From Streptomyces fildesensis (GTDB lineage Bacteria > Actinomycetota > Actinomycetes > Streptomycetales > Streptomycetaceae), in NCBI RefSeq assembly GCF_016107395.1, contig NZ_JAAIKO010000009.1, positions 62,001 through 126,000 of the forward strand: a DNA stretch of 64,000 nt. The letters are read 5' to 3'. A program made the position numbers and the translations under genes. This document shows, piece by piece, positions 25,200 through 33,808 of this stretch (positions are counted from its first letter, which is position 1; the number at the start of each line of letters is the position of its first letter). The notes under the pieces were generated by a model. The model saw nothing but the letters and a program-made list of their open reading frames with translations. It was not told where the DNA came from and did not search any database.

Positions 25200-25383
25200 G
25201 GCGAAAGCTTAGGGGCCGTCGGACGGATCATGCAGGGGGTGCCGCTCTGCGGCGCGGGGCTGCGGAACGGGGCGGGACGGCGGTCATGTGGGCACGGATC
25301 CGCCCGAGCAGGCCGCCGAGTGCGATCATTTCGGGGCGGGACGGCCGAACGCGTCAGCCCGTCATCGCCCTGATCCCCCTCGA

Positions 25384-25863
25384 ATGGACGCCCTCATGAG
25401 CATGGCCTACCTTGCGCAGCCCGATGAGCAGCAGAAGCTCGAATGGCTCGACGGCGGAGTCTTCTCCGTTCTGCTGGACAGCGCGGCCACCGACGGCCAA
25501 CTGACCGTCGGCCGATTCGCCGTCAACAAGGGCGAGGCGCCGCCGTATCACCTGCACACCCGTGAGGACGAGGTCTTCATGCTGCTCAAGGGCGAAGCCC
25601 TGGTGTGGTCCGACGGCGAGGAATGGGAACTCTCCGAAGGCGGCATCGTCTATCTCCCCAAGAACGTCCCGCACGGCTACCGGATCACCTCCGACACCGC
25701 CGACCTGCTGATGATCTGCACCCCTGGCGGCATCGAGGGCATGTTCCGCCACGCAGGACGCGATCTGTCCACACCCCGGCCCGAGGGCTTCCAGATCTCC
25801 CCGGAACGCTTGGCCGAAGCCGCTGACGCCTACGGCCAGATCATCGTCGGCCCCCCGCGCTGA
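25384..25863 (+). CDS. Cupin-domain protein
   Basis: 159 aa from ATG 25384; a second in-frame ATG at 25396 is possible. Cupin motif 1 reads GEAPPYHLHTREDEVFMLLKG (HxH and Glu metal ligands) and motif 2 reads PKNVPHGYRITSDT (second His). It thus has a complete metal site, typical of quercetin-dioxygenase-like cupins. No ribosome site is obvious. The C-terminal third (FQISPERLAEAADAYGQIIV) also follows that family's small single-domain members. The enzymatic substrate is unknown. Confidence 0.85.
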   Translation: MDALMSMAYLAQPDEQQKLEWLDGGVFSVLLDSAATDGQLTVGRFAVNKGEAPPYHLHTREDEVFMLLKGEALVWSDGEEWELSEGGIVYLPKNVPHGYRITSDTADLLMICTPGGIEGMFRHAGRDLSTPRPEGFQISPERLAEAADAYGQIIVGPPR

Positions 25864-25982
25864 CCCCGGGCGGCTCTTTCCCCCAGGGCGCCCGGCCCAC
25901 CGGTTCAAGGGCGTGGGTAACTCCATGTCGTCATCGGCCCGCCTGCCCGTCCCGGTCGTCTCCGCCGCGTTAGCATGCGCCC

Positions 25983-27158
25983 ATGCCGGACGCCGCGCCC
26001 CGCCCCGAGCCGTTCATCCCGCAGACCGCCCCAGGGGCGGTCGAAGACCTCCGGGCGCGGCTGCGTGTGACCCGCTGGCCGGACACGCCCGAGGACGCCG
26101 GGTGGTCGCTCGGTTCCGACCTCGGTTACCTCCGTGAGCTCGTCGCGTACTGGGCGGACGGGTTCGACTGGCCGGCGCAGGAGGCGGCACTCGCCCGCTT
26201 CGCCCGCTACCACGTCCCGCTCGGCGGCCTCGGGATCCACTTCGCTCACGTCCGCGCTGTCGCGCCGGCCGGACCCGTCCTGCCGCTGGTCCTCAGCCAC
26301 GGCTGGCCGGACTCGTTCTGGCGCTACGCGAAGGTCATCCCGCTCCTGACGGACCCGGGCGCGCACGGCGCCGACCCCGCTGACGCGTTCGACGTCGTCG
26401 TGCCCGACATGCCGGGGTACGGGTACTCCGACCGCCCCACCGGTCCGCCCCTCGACTCCATCGCCGTCGCCGGCCTGTGGGCCGAACTCATGAGCGTTCT
26501 GGGCTACGCGCGATTCGGCGCCGCGGGTGGGGACATCGGCAGCCATGTGAGCCGCTACCTAGCGCTCGACCACCCCGACCGGGTGGTGGCCGTCCACCGT
26601 ACGGACGCGGGTGTCCCCGTCTTCGCCGGGGACCCGGCGGACCTCGCCCCTGAGGAGCGCGCCTGGCTCGGCAGCGCTGTGGCCTGGGGAGGAGCCGAGG
26701 GAGCCTACGCCGCCATGCACCGTACGAAGCCCCAGACCGCCGCCTTCGGGCTCACCGATTCGCCGGCCGGTCTCGCCGCGTGGATCGTCGAGAAGCTCCG
26801 GGCGTGGAGCGACTGCGACGGCGACATCGAGCGGTCCTTCACGAAGGACGAGATCCTCACCAACCTCACGATCTACTGGCTGACGGGGACCATCGGCTCG
26901 TCGATGCGCATGTACCACGCGAACGCCGCGATCCCACCGGCGCAGCTCGCCCGCCGGGTCGAGGTGCCGTCGGGCTTCTCGCTCTTCCCCGGCGACATCG
27001 TGCGCCCTCCCCGGGCGTGGCTGGAGCGTACGGCGAACGTCGTGCGCGTGACCGAGCCGGCGCGCGGTGGCCACTTCGCCGCCTTCGAGGAGCCCGAGCT
27101 CTACGCGGAGGAGCTGCGCGCGTTCTTCCGCCCCTACCGGGCGGTTGCGGAGGGCTGA
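25983..27158 (+). CDS. Epoxide hydrolase family alpha/beta hydrolase
   Basis: 391 aa. The N-terminal cap (EHN domain, about 1-110) begins FIPQTAPGAVEDLRARLRVT and includes RWPD. The hydrolase core has the oxyanion motif LSHGWPDSFWRY, VVPDMPGYGYSDRP, the nucleophile aspartate in AAGGDIGSHVSRYLA and the catalytic His in RGGHFAAFEEPELYAEEL. The length matches microsomal-type epoxide hydrolases found in actinomycetes. A fragment of an aldo-keto reductase gene follows immediately. Confidence 0.92.
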   Translation: MPDAAPRPEPFIPQTAPGAVEDLRARLRVTRWPDTPEDAGWSLGSDLGYLRELVAYWADGFDWPAQEAALARFARYHVPLGGLGIHFAHVRAVAPAGPVLPLVLSHGWPDSFWRYAKVIPLLTDPGAHGADPADAFDVVVPDMPGYGYSDRPTGPPLDSIAVAGLWAELMSVLGYARFGAAGGDIGSHVSRYLALDHPDRVVAVHRTDAGVPVFAGDPADLAPEERAWLGSAVAWGGAEGAYAAMHRTKPQTAAFGLTDSPAGLAAWIVEKLRAWSDCDGDIERSFTKDEILTNLTIYWLTGTIGSSMRMYHANAAIPPAQLARRVEVPSGFSLFPGDIVRPPRAWLERTANVVRVTEPARGGHFAAFEEPELYAEELRAFFRPYRAVAEG

Positions 27159-27163
27159 GGTGA

Positions 27164-27499
27164 GCCCTGGACGTCGACGTGGTGGTCGGCGGGCCCTACA
27201 GCTCAGGCATTCTCGCCGGCGGTCAGCACTTCGAGTACCAGAAGGCACCCGCGGAGATCATCGACAAGGTGACCCGCATCAAGAAGCTCACCGAGCGGCA
27301 CGGCATCGGCATCAAGGCCGCCGCTCTCCAGTTCTCGCCGGCCCACCCCGCCACGGTCGCGGCGATCCCCGGCGCGACCAGGCCGAGCCGTATCGCCGAG
27401 GACGTGGCGGCCCTGGACGAGAAGATCCCGGCCGCGTTCTGGCAGGACCTGCGTGACGAGCAACTGATCGCCGCCACCGCCCCGGTGCCCGCTGTCTGA
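27164..27499 (+). pseudogene. C-terminal part of an aldo/keto reductase
   Basis: From 27164 the frame reads ALDVDVVVGGPYSSGILAGG, then HGIGIKAAALQFSPAHPATV, AAIPGATRPSRIAEDVAALD and a normal C-terminus. This matches about the last 110 residues of D-threo-aldose-dehydrogenase-like aldo/keto reductases. The N-terminal two-thirds, including the catalytic Tyr, is missing. An in-frame TGA lies at 27161-27163, directly after the epoxide-hydrolase gene. The cofactor-binding tail alone cannot be an enzyme. Confidence 0.75.
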
Positions 27500-27569
27500 T
27501 CCGCCGTCCGATCCCGTCCGATCCCGTCCGATGCGCCGTCCGATCCGCCGGCGCGGTCCGTGGCCCCCG

Positions 27570-27905
27570 TCATCCGGTGGCGGAGGCCTCGACGATGTTG
27601 CCGTTCTTGTCGATCGTGTGGGTGTTCCAGTACGTGTCCCATGTGTCGCCGACGTGCTGGGGGACCTTGCCCTCCGGATAACGGACGTACCCCTTCGGCG
27701 GCTCCTGGCCGTTGGGCGCGCAGGCCTTACCGGTGGTGCCCACGGCCAGGACCGGGTACTCGCCGCCACCGCAGATCGCGTCCTCGGTGGAACAGCCGGT
27801 CAGGGCCACGGCCGCCGCACAGGCCATGGCGAGGCCGAGCACGAACCGCGTCGGGCGGTTGCCGCCCGCAGCCGCGGTCTTACGGGATCCGCTGGTCGTA
27901 CGCAC
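27570..27905 (-). CDS. Small secreted lipoprotein
   Basis: 111 aa from GTG 27905 (GGGAG site upstream). A basic N-terminus and hydrophobic stretch (FVLGLAMACAAAVALTGC) end in the lipobox LTGC, giving a lipid-anchored mature protein. The mature part includes CGGGEYPVLAVGTTGKACAP and PKGYVRYPEGKVPQHVGDTW, with two conserved-looking cysteines. It resembles a lipoprotein family common in Streptomyces with no known function. Confidence 0.85.
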   Translation of the reverse strand: MRTTSGSRKTAAAGGNRPTRFVLGLAMACAAAVALTGCSTEDAICGGGEYPVLAVGTTGKACAPNGQEPPKGYVRYPEGKVPQHVGDTWDTYWNTHTIDKNGNIVEASATG

Positions 27906-28105
27906 GTGATCTCCCTTGCGATGGGTTGGTCCGCCCAGCCTGCCCGAAAGCAAGAGGGAGATCATGAGTACGGCTACTCACGCGAGTCGGCACGGCTGAC
28001 CGGACGGGCCGGAACCGGTGCTCCCGGTGGGAGGTGCGCGGCGGGGAATGAATCCGTCAGGGTACGGTCCGTTAGATCATCGGATCGCGGGCAGGAGCCA
28101 GCACT

Positions 28106-28297
28106 ATGAGCAACGCAGAAGTGACAGAGCACCCGCCGATCTACGGTCGCCTGATAGAAGAACGCGGCGATGTGCTGGCCGCGACGCGGGAGGCCGCCCA
28201 ACAGGTACAGCATCAGGCGGTGACGGCGCTGGACTGGAGCGACGTGCGACGTGCCCAACAGGGGAGGGAGGCGCGCGGTTACCCCGCACTCGGGTGA
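28106..28297 (+). CDS. 63-aa conserved-looking small protein
   Basis: ATG 28106 with GGAG nine bases upstream. The sequence has EHPPIYGRLIEERGDVLAAT and REAAQQVQHQAVTALDWSDV, a mostly helical, charged peptide. Similar short proteins are, as I recall, common in Streptomyces genomes, but no function is known. It has no signal peptide or membrane segment. Confidence 0.6.
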   Translation: MSNAEVTEHPPIYGRLIEERGDVLAATREAAQQVQHQAVTALDWSDVRRAQQGREARGYPALG

Positions 28298-28342
28298 GAA
28301 TCCGGCTCTGATTCGGCCACAGTGTGGACAGTTGGGGAGGCG

Positions 28343-29110
28343 TCAGGCTGCGAAGAGTTGTCCGTAGCCAGTGATTTCGGTGGTGCTCGTACGGGCCGCG
28401 CGGAGGGCCGACCACAGCAGTGTCTGATTGGCGGTGAGGACAGGCCGGCCGAGGGTGGTCTCGAGGTTTTCGATCGCGCCGACGGCGCGGAAGCCGTTGC
28501 CTCCGATGACGACGGCCTCGGCGCCCTCGGGGACGTGGTCGGCCGCCCAGTCGTGCAGGTCGTCCGGCCGGATGAGTGCCTGTCCGCTGGGCAGCGCGCA
28601 GGGGGCGGAGAACACCACGTCGAATCCGGCGTCCTGGTAGTAGGCCCGGCCGAGATCGTCGAGTTCGGTATCGAACCACGGCGGATCGATCAGGCAGATG
28701 CGGGTGGCACCGAGGGTGTGCAGTGCGTCGACTGCCGCGGCGCAGGTAGCGACCACCGGCAGTCCGTGGGCACGAGCCGAAAGGCGCCTGAGCATCGCTG
28801 CTTCGCCGTCCGCACCGATGACGTACGCGGAGCTGGTGAACCCGAAAGCGACCGCCGCAACGGGCGCGGTGGCGAGCTGTTCGGTGGCGTCGTCGACATC
28901 CGGCGGATCTGCGAAGGCCCGGACCGGGGCGAGCGGGATCGTCGGGTCCATGGCACCGCCCTGCCGTATACCGCCGAACGGCACCCGGGCGGCGTGAATG
29001 CCCACGTCGGGTGGGGCCATCGCGCGCAGCTCCGACTCCGGTCCCACGTCGGCGTGCGGTGTCAGTACGCCGAGGCGCACCCGTACGTCCCAGCCATCGG
29101 GTCGCCACAT
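28343..29110 (-). CDS. Maleate isomerase / Asp-Glu racemase superfamily protein without the usual cysteines
   Basis: 255 aa from ATG 29110 (AGGAGTGAG site). The fold is that of maleate cis-trans isomerase and arylmalonate decarboxylase: VRLGVLTPHADVGPESELRA, VAAVAFGFTSSAYVIGADG, LPVVATCAAAVDALHTLGA and AEAVVIGGNGFRAVGAIENL. The catalytic cysteines normally sit in the ACTSxS-like and CTxxR-like loops. Here these read GFTSSAY and GGNGFRAV, with no cysteine. The TCAAAVDAL cysteine occupies a different loop. It may use another chemistry or bind a ligand only. Confidence 0.75.
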   Translation of the reverse strand: MWRPDGWDVRVRLGVLTPHADVGPESELRAMAPPDVGIHAARVPFGGIRQGGAMDPTIPLAPVRAFADPPDVDDATEQLATAPVAAVAFGFTSSAYVIGADGEAAMLRRLSARAHGLPVVATCAAAVDALHTLGATRICLIDPPWFDTELDDLGRAYYQDAGFDVVFSAPCALPSGQALIRPDDLHDWAADHVPEGAEAVVIGGNGFRAVGAIENLETTLGRPVLTANQTLLWSALRAARTSTTEITGYGQLFAA

Positions 29111-29251
29111 TGCGCTCACTCCTCGACCGGCGAGCTCTCCACCTTCCATTCTGCGGGCTCCATGCCCGGAGTGCGACGCCTGGGCCCGGCGGTGCTCCCT
29201 CGTCGTGCCATCGAGGAAGGCAGCACTTCCGCGGGCAGGGTTGGCGATGGA

Positions 29252-29611
29252 TCAGCCCTGTGCTGCCCGTAGCGGGCAGCCGGTGCCCACGCGCGCGGCC
29301 AGTTCGTCCCGCAGGGCCGCGAGTTCAGCCATGCGGGCGTCGACGACGTGGATCTTCTCCTCGAACAGCGCCGACAGCGCTTCCGCGGTATCCGGGTGCT
29401 CGCGTAGTTCCTCGCCGGTCCGTGCGATCTCCGCGAGGGAGAACCCGAGCGTCTGCGCGGTGCGGACATAGTGCAGCCAGGCGACCGTCTCGGGCGGGAA
29501 GTCGCGGTAGCCGTTGGGCAACCGCCGGCCCTGGACGAGGCCGACCTTTTCGTAGAACCGGATGGTGTCCCTGGTCATGCCCGCCTGCGCGGCCAGCTCT
29601 CCGATACGCAT
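29252..29611 (-). CDS. MerR-family transcriptional regulator
   Basis: 119 aa from ATG 29611 with GGAGGACC upstream. The winged helix-turn-helix reads MRIGELAAQAGMTRDTIRFY then EKVGLVQGRRLPNGYRDFPP; the coiled dimerisation helix follows (EEKIHVVDARMAELAALRDE). One cysteine near the C-terminus (VGTGCPLRAAQG) sits where metal- or thiol-sensing MerR proteins often have one. It is divergent from the membrane-protein gene, with a MerR-type promoter between them. Confidence 0.9.
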   Translation of the reverse strand: MRIGELAAQAGMTRDTIRFYEKVGLVQGRRLPNGYRDFPPETVAWLHYVRTAQTLGFSLAEIARTGEELREHPDTAEALSALFEEKIHVVDARMAELAALRDELAARVGTGCPLRAAQG

Positions 29612-29633
29612 GGTCCTCCGTCGCACGATGGGC

Positions 29634-29664
29634 TTGACCTTGGACCGTACTCCACTGTTTAGCG
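29634..29664 (+). promoter_or_regulatory. MerR-type promoter/operator
   Basis: TTGACC (29634-29639) and TTTAGC/TTAGCG (29658-29664) are separated by an over-long 18-19 bp spacer, as in MerR-controlled promoters. A dyad TGGA(N6)TCCA (29641-29654) lies in the spacer. It faces the membrane-protein gene at 29703. Confidence 0.65.
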
Positions 29665-29702
29665 TGAGGTGTCGCTGCCCCAAGAACAGCAGGAGCCTCA
29701 CC

Positions 29703-30182
29703 GTGATCCCTTACCTCACCCCCGCACGCCCGTCCTACCTTCACGTCGTACGGGCGAGCGCCTGGTACGACCTCGTCGTCACGGCAGGATTCGCGACACC
29801 GTGGACGTACGCGCTGCTGCACAATGCGCTGTCATCACTGGGCGACACACTCGGGATGGGCCACCTGCCCGAACTCGACCCGGTACAGACCCTGTACGCG
29901 AATCTGATGGGTTCGGTCGTGGTCGTCTGGGCCGTCCTGCGCATCGTCCGGCCGCTGCCGGTGCACGGGTTGTTCGACGGCGCCGCGCGCACGCTGTTCG
30001 CGGCGTGGCAGGCGTACGCACTGACCCACGGTGCCATGCGGTTGCTCTGGCTGTTCTTCGTCGTCGAGGTGGCCTTCGGCGTCGTACAGCTCGCGCCGTG
30101 GTGGCGGTACCGGCGCACCGACCGGGTGGATGCCCCTGCCGGCCCGGCCGACGGTCGCCCGCACCCTGCCGCGAGTCGGTGA
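29703..30182 (+). CDS. Four-segment membrane protein under MerR control
   Basis: 159 aa from GTG 29703 with AGGAG nine bases upstream. Hydrophobic segments include WYDLVVTAGFATPWTYALLH, TLYANLMGSVVVVWAVLRIV, ARTLFAAWQAYALTHGAMRL and LLWLFFVVEVAFGVVQLAPW. The C-terminal 25 residues are polar and Pro-rich. I do not recognise the family. The divergent MerR gene and the MerR-type promoter strongly suggest it is the regulator's target. Confidence 0.8.
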   Translation: MIPYLTPARPSYLHVVRASAWYDLVVTAGFATPWTYALLHNALSSLGDTLGMGHLPELDPVQTLYANLMGSVVVVWAVLRIVRPLPVHGLFDGAARTLFAAWQAYALTHGAMRLLWLFFVVEVAFGVVQLAPWWRYRRTDRVDAPAGPADGRPHPAASR

Positions 30183-30223
30183 CGCACGGGGTTGCGGGCC
30201 TGTACCGGGTCTGGCCCCCTAGG

Positions 30224-30592
30224 CTACAAAGTCGCCACCGGATCTGGAGCATCTGCCGTGATCGGTTCGACGATCTCCCACCGCTCGGCGATCAGGCCGT
30301 CCTGGAGGCGAAAGACATCGGCCACCGCGATGTCGAGCCCGCCTCCGGGCAGCCACCGCCGGGAGAACATCGTCACGTAGTCGCCTTCTGCCACAAGGCG
30401 GCGGATGTCGATCCGTATGTCGGTGAGGGGCAGCTTCCGTGCTGCCGCGATCCAATCCGCTTTCGTGGTGGTCCGGAACGGCAGCCCGTGATCCGTGTAG
30501 TCGTCGCGCAGGAGCGGCGCGACGGCATCGAGGTCGCCTTTGCCGTACCGCGCCAGGCAGGTGAGGACCAGTTCCTTGTAGTCAGTGCTCAT
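30224..30592 (-). CDS. SnoaL-like (NTF2 fold) protein
   Basis: 122 aa. It contains YKELVLTCLARYGKGDLDAV and APLLRDDYTDHGLPFRT, then DIAVADVFRLQDGLIAERWE ending in the typical EIVEPI strand. This is the SnoaL-like polyketide-cyclase fold used by small isomerases, hydrolases and ligand-binding proteins. It is divergent from the XRE regulator at 30681, which probably controls it. The substrate is unknown. Confidence 0.85.
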   Translation of the reverse strand: MSTDYKELVLTCLARYGKGDLDAVAPLLRDDYTDHGLPFRTTTKADWIAAARKLPLTDIRIDIRRLVAEGDYVTMFSRRWLPGGGLDIAVADVFRLQDGLIAERWEIVEPITADAPDPVATL

Positions 30593-30680
30593 GTCCCCGA
30601 GTGTGCTGGGGTGGTCGGGGACTGTCGATGAACTCGCAGTTCATGGAACGTGGTCGGAGGGTACGACTAGGGTCGGCGCT

Positions 30681-31481
30681 GTGGAGACGGTAGGTGGCCT
30701 GTTGCGCGAGTGGCGCCACAGCCGACGGCTGAGCCAGCTCGATCTCGCGCTGGCGGCGGGCGTTTCGCCGCGGTACGTCAGCCTCATCGAGACCGGCCGA
30801 TCCCGGCCCAGCGCCGACATGGTGCTGCGGCTCGCCGCTCAGCTGGAGGTGCCGTTGCGGCATCGCAACCGGCTGCTGGTGGCGGCCGGGTTCGCGCCCC
30901 GCTATCGCGAACGGCCGCTCGACGAGCCGGACATGTCGGCCGTTCGGGACGCCGTGGCCAGGGTGCTGAAGGCGCACGAGCCCTATCCGGCCCTGGTCGT
31001 GGACCGGCGTTGGAACATTCTGATGACCAACGCACCGGTCGTGCATTTCCTCGCCGACGTCAACCCTCAACTCCTTGTCGCTCCGGTCAACATGGTGCGG
31101 CTGGGGCTCGATCCACGGGGTCTCGCCTCCCGGATCGTGAACCTGGCGGACGTTCGCTCGTTCTTTCGCGCCCGGTTGTCCCGCCAGGTCGCCAGGACCG
31201 GTGATCCGGTGATCGGCGCCCTGTACGACGAGTTCTTCGCGGACGACGAGCCTGCCGGATCAACCCCTGGGCTGGAGTCCGAGGTGGCGATTCCGATGGT
31301 CTTCCGGCTGGACGGAGGCGAGGTGCGACTCTTCTCGACCATCACGACGTTCGGAACCCCTCAGGACATCACGCTCGAAGAGATCTCGATCGAGTCCTAC
31401 TATCCGGCGGACGCCGACAGCGCCGCCGTCCTGCGCAGCATGGCCGGTCCGGCGGGGGACCGGTGCGACGACGGGCAGTAG
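30681..31481 (+). CDS. XRE-family regulator with MmyB-like ligand domain
   Basis: 266 aa from GTG 30681. The helix-turn-helix (about 5-65) is LLREWRHSRRLSQLDLALAA then GVSPRYVSLIETGRSRPSAD. The C-terminal part (about 95-260) follows the MmyB-like domain: YPALVVDRRWNILMTNAPVV and FRLDGGEVRLFSTITTFGTP. The family often controls a divergent oxidoreductase or SnoaL-like gene, matching the neighbour. TAGGGT (30669-30674) ends 6 bases before the GTG, so the gene may be leaderless. Confidence 0.9.
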   Translation: METVGGLLREWRHSRRLSQLDLALAAGVSPRYVSLIETGRSRPSADMVLRLAAQLEVPLRHRNRLLVAAGFAPRYRERPLDEPDMSAVRDAVARVLKAHEPYPALVVDRRWNILMTNAPVVHFLADVNPQLLVAPVNMVRLGLDPRGLASRIVNLADVRSFFRARLSRQVARTGDPVIGALYDEFFADDEPAGSTPGLESEVAIPMVFRLDGGEVRLFSTITTFGTPQDITLEEISIESYYPADADSAAVLRSMAGPAGDRCDDGQ

Positions 31482-31584
31482 GCACGGCCCGCTGGAGGAT
31501 GTCGCGTCGGAACGTGCCGTACGGATCGATGGGCGACCAGGACCCGGCGGCGGTCGGTCCGCGCCGGTTCTCCCGATCGACGCA

Positions 31585-33099
31585 TCATGCCGTGGCCTTC
31601 TCGCCGATCGCGTCGTCGGCGGAGGTGGTCGCCCGGCCGTTCGTGACGCGTCGCGTACGGACGATTCCCCAGCCGACGAGTGCTGCGGCCACGACGGTGA
31701 GCGTGAGGCCCGCGATCGTGACCGCCTCCTGGAATTCCGCGGTCTGTTGCGTGCTCCAGTTCGCTGTGGCGAGGTTGCCGGTGAACAAGGCCGCGAGGAT
31801 GGTGCCGGTGACGGCGATGGCGATTCCGGAGGTGACTTCGGTGGCAGTGTCGACGAGGGCAGCGCCGATCGTGGTGCGATTCTTCGGCAGACCACGGAGC
31901 ACGTTGACTCCGGCGACCACGCCGACCACGCGCATTCCCGCTGCCACGAGCACGAGTGCGATCGCGACCCACACATATCCGAACCTGCCCAGCAGACCGT
32001 AGACGGCGAGCCCGAACACGACCGCTGCGGCACTGAGCCATGCGGCCCGTTCGAGGCCGACCCGTTGCACGAACGGATTGACGAACGCGCCGCCCGCGAC
32101 GAGGACGATGACCTGCGGCAGCATTCCGAGAGCGGCGAGTGCGGGCGTCCACCCCCAGTCGAGCTGCAGCTGCAGCGTCACCAGGTATCCGAGGCCGGCG
32201 GTGGCCAGCCCGGCCGCGGCCTTGAACGCCAGGCCGCTGGACACCAGAGGGTGAGCAACGAGTTCGAGGTCGAGGAGCGGGTAACGCGCCGAGCGCTCGC
32301 GGAGGACGAAGAGCATCGCAGCCACGACGGCCGCTGCCGTGGTCGCCCACGGGATCCACGATGCGGCGCCCTGGTGGACGAACAGCGTCGGTGCGACGAG
32401 TGCGAGCACGATCGTCGCCGTACCCAGCACCGCACCTGCGATGTCCACCGGATCGCGGTGCAGATCGGCCGCGACGTCCGCGCCGATACCGGACCGCACA
32501 CCGATGAATGCGAGCACGGCGATCGGCACGTTCACCAGCAGCAGGACCTGCCATGGCGCGATCGCCAGCACGAAGCCACCCACGGTCGGGCCGATCGCGA
32601 GCCCCACCAGACCCACGGTCGAGATGAGGGTGGTCGCACGGACGCGCAGGCCGTCCTCGTCGAACAGCCGGAATGCCAGCGCCATCGATCCCGGGGTCGT
32701 CATCGCGGCCGCGACCCCCATCGCCACCCGGACGGCGATGAGTTGCTCCACAGTGGAGACAAAGGCGGTCGCCAGGCTCGCCACGCCGAGCAGAACCAGC
32801 CCGATGAGCATGATCCGTCGCCTGCCGAACCGGTCGGCGATCGCGCCGCACGCCAGCATCAACCCGCCGAACACGACGGCGTAGGCGCCTGTCACCCACT
32901 GCAGCGCGATCGTCGAAGCGTGCAGATCGCGTCCGATCGTGGGCAACGCGACGTTCAGGATCGAGTTGTCCAGCATCTCGAACAGAAACACTGCCGACAG
33001 TCCGGCCAAGGCCACCCAGGCCTCGCGCAACGACCGGGGCGAGCCAGGAGAGGGGTCCGCCGCCGCGAGTGCGGTTCCGGTCCCGTGGGGAGTACTCAT
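31585..33099 (-). CDS. MFS drug transporter of the DHA2 (14-segment) family
   Basis: 504 aa. It opens with the DHA2 signature LDNSILNVALPTIGRDLHAS and the MFS loop GAIADRFGRRRIMLIGLVLL. About 14 hydrophobic segments follow, and motif C of drug exporters reads GLAIGPTVGGFVLA. Such pumps export lipophilic drugs or antibiotics in exchange for protons. It is divergent from the TetR gene at 33190, and two related operators lie between them, so it is probably the TetR target. Confidence 0.92.
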   Translation of the reverse strand: MSTPHGTGTALAAADPSPGSPRSLREAWVALAGLSAVFLFEMLDNSILNVALPTIGRDLHASTIALQWVTGAYAVVFGGLMLACGAIADRFGRRRIMLIGLVLLGVASLATAFVSTVEQLIAVRVAMGVAAAMTTPGSMALAFRLFDEDGLRVRATTLISTVGLVGLAIGPTVGGFVLAIAPWQVLLLVNVPIAVLAFIGVRSGIGADVAADLHRDPVDIAGAVLGTATIVLALVAPTLFVHQGAASWIPWATTAAAVVAAMLFVLRERSARYPLLDLELVAHPLVSSGLAFKAAAGLATAGLGYLVTLQLQLDWGWTPALAALGMLPQVIVLVAGGAFVNPFVQRVGLERAAWLSAAAVVFGLAVYGLLGRFGYVWVAIALVLVAAGMRVVGVVAGVNVLRGLPKNRTTIGAALVDTATEVTSGIAIAVTGTILAALFTGNLATANWSTQQTAEFQEAVTIAGLTLTVVAAALVGWGIVRTRRVTNGRATTSADDAIGEKATA

Positions 33100-33110
33100 G
33101 AACGGCCACC

Positions 33111-33177
33111 TAAGATATAGAGGTCTATCTTACGGATGCCAGAGTAGGGCGCTAGAATAAGATAGGCAAGTCTATCC
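33111..33177. promoter_or_regulatory. Two related TetR operator candidates
   Basis: Site A (33111-33132) has arms TAAGATATA and TCTATCTTA, one mismatch in 9. Site B (33158-33177) reads TAAGATAGG-CAA-GTCTATCC with matching half-sites. Both share AAGATA and TCTATC, sit between the divergent MFS and TetR genes, and flank a likely promoter; AAGGAGG for tetR starts at 33178. Confidence 0.7.
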
Positions 33178-33189
33178 AAGGAGGTATGG

Positions 33190-33750
33190 ATGCCCGAACG
33201 ACGCCGCGGAGCGGCACTGGAGAAGGCGCTCCTCGATGCGGCCTGGGAAGAACTGGTGGCCAACGGGTACGCCAGGTTCACCATGGACGCGGTCGTTCAG
33301 CGCGCGGGCACCAGTCCGCCCGTTCTCTACCGCCGCTGGTCCGACCGCGACGAGCTGGTCCGGGCGACCATCGTCCGCAGCCTGGAGGAGAACCGCCTCG
33401 ACGTTCCCGACACGGGAAGCCTGCGGGGGGACGTCCTCACCCTCATGCGGGAGATCAACGCCACCCGCGTCCAGTTCATCACCGTCATGAGCGTGCACCT
33501 GGCCGGCTACTACCAGGAGACGGGAACCAGCCCCCGGGACCTCCTCGCGACGGGGCGTGAGAACTCCGTCGACGTGCTCTTCGACCGTGCCGTCGACCGC
33601 GGCGAGATCAAGCCGGAACTCCTCACCGAACGCATCAAGTCCCTTCCCTTCGACCTGCTGCGCCAGGAGGTCCTCACGACCTTCGCCCCCGTACCCGACC
33701 ACGTCCTCGAAGAGATCGTCGACACGGTCTTCCTCCCCCTGGTGCGCTGA
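33190..33750 (+). CDS. TetR-family repressor
   Basis: 186 aa from ATG 33190 (AAGGAGG at 33178-33184 fits this start; ATG 33186 is out of frame). The DNA-binding region reads ALEKALLDAAWEELVANGYA then FTMDAVVQRAGTSPPVLYRR. The C-terminal domain (about 75-186) ends DHVLEEIVDTVFLPLVR, as in the TetR_C_11-like ligand domain. It is likely a drug-responsive repressor of itself and of the divergent MFS pump. Confidence 0.92.
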   Translation: MPERRRGAALEKALLDAAWEELVANGYARFTMDAVVQRAGTSPPVLYRRWSDRDELVRATIVRSLEENRLDVPDTGSLRGDVLTLMREINATRVQFITVMSVHLAGYYQETGTSPRDLLATGRENSVDVLFDRAVDRGEIKPELLTERIKSLPFDLLRQEVLTTFAPVPDHVLEEIVDTVFLPLVR

Positions 33751-33766
33751 CCGCGGCGACAGCGCC

Positions 33767-33800
33767 ACGCCTCTCGCCCACGGTCCTCGGCGGGAGGCGT
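33767..33800. terminator. Bidirectional hairpin terminator between tetR and marR
   Basis: ACGCCTCTCGCC and GGCGGGAGGCGT make a 12-bp stem (one G-T pair) around a 10-base loop, followed by TGTTGTTG on the plus strand. It sits between two convergent genes. Confidence 0.7.
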
Positions 33801-33808
33801 TGTTGTCG

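Noticed and set aside
31747..33120. 457-codon plus-strand frame opposite the MFS transporter
   Set aside because: Composition (His, Arg, Asp-rich, no hydrophobic core) and position mark it as antisense of the transporter.
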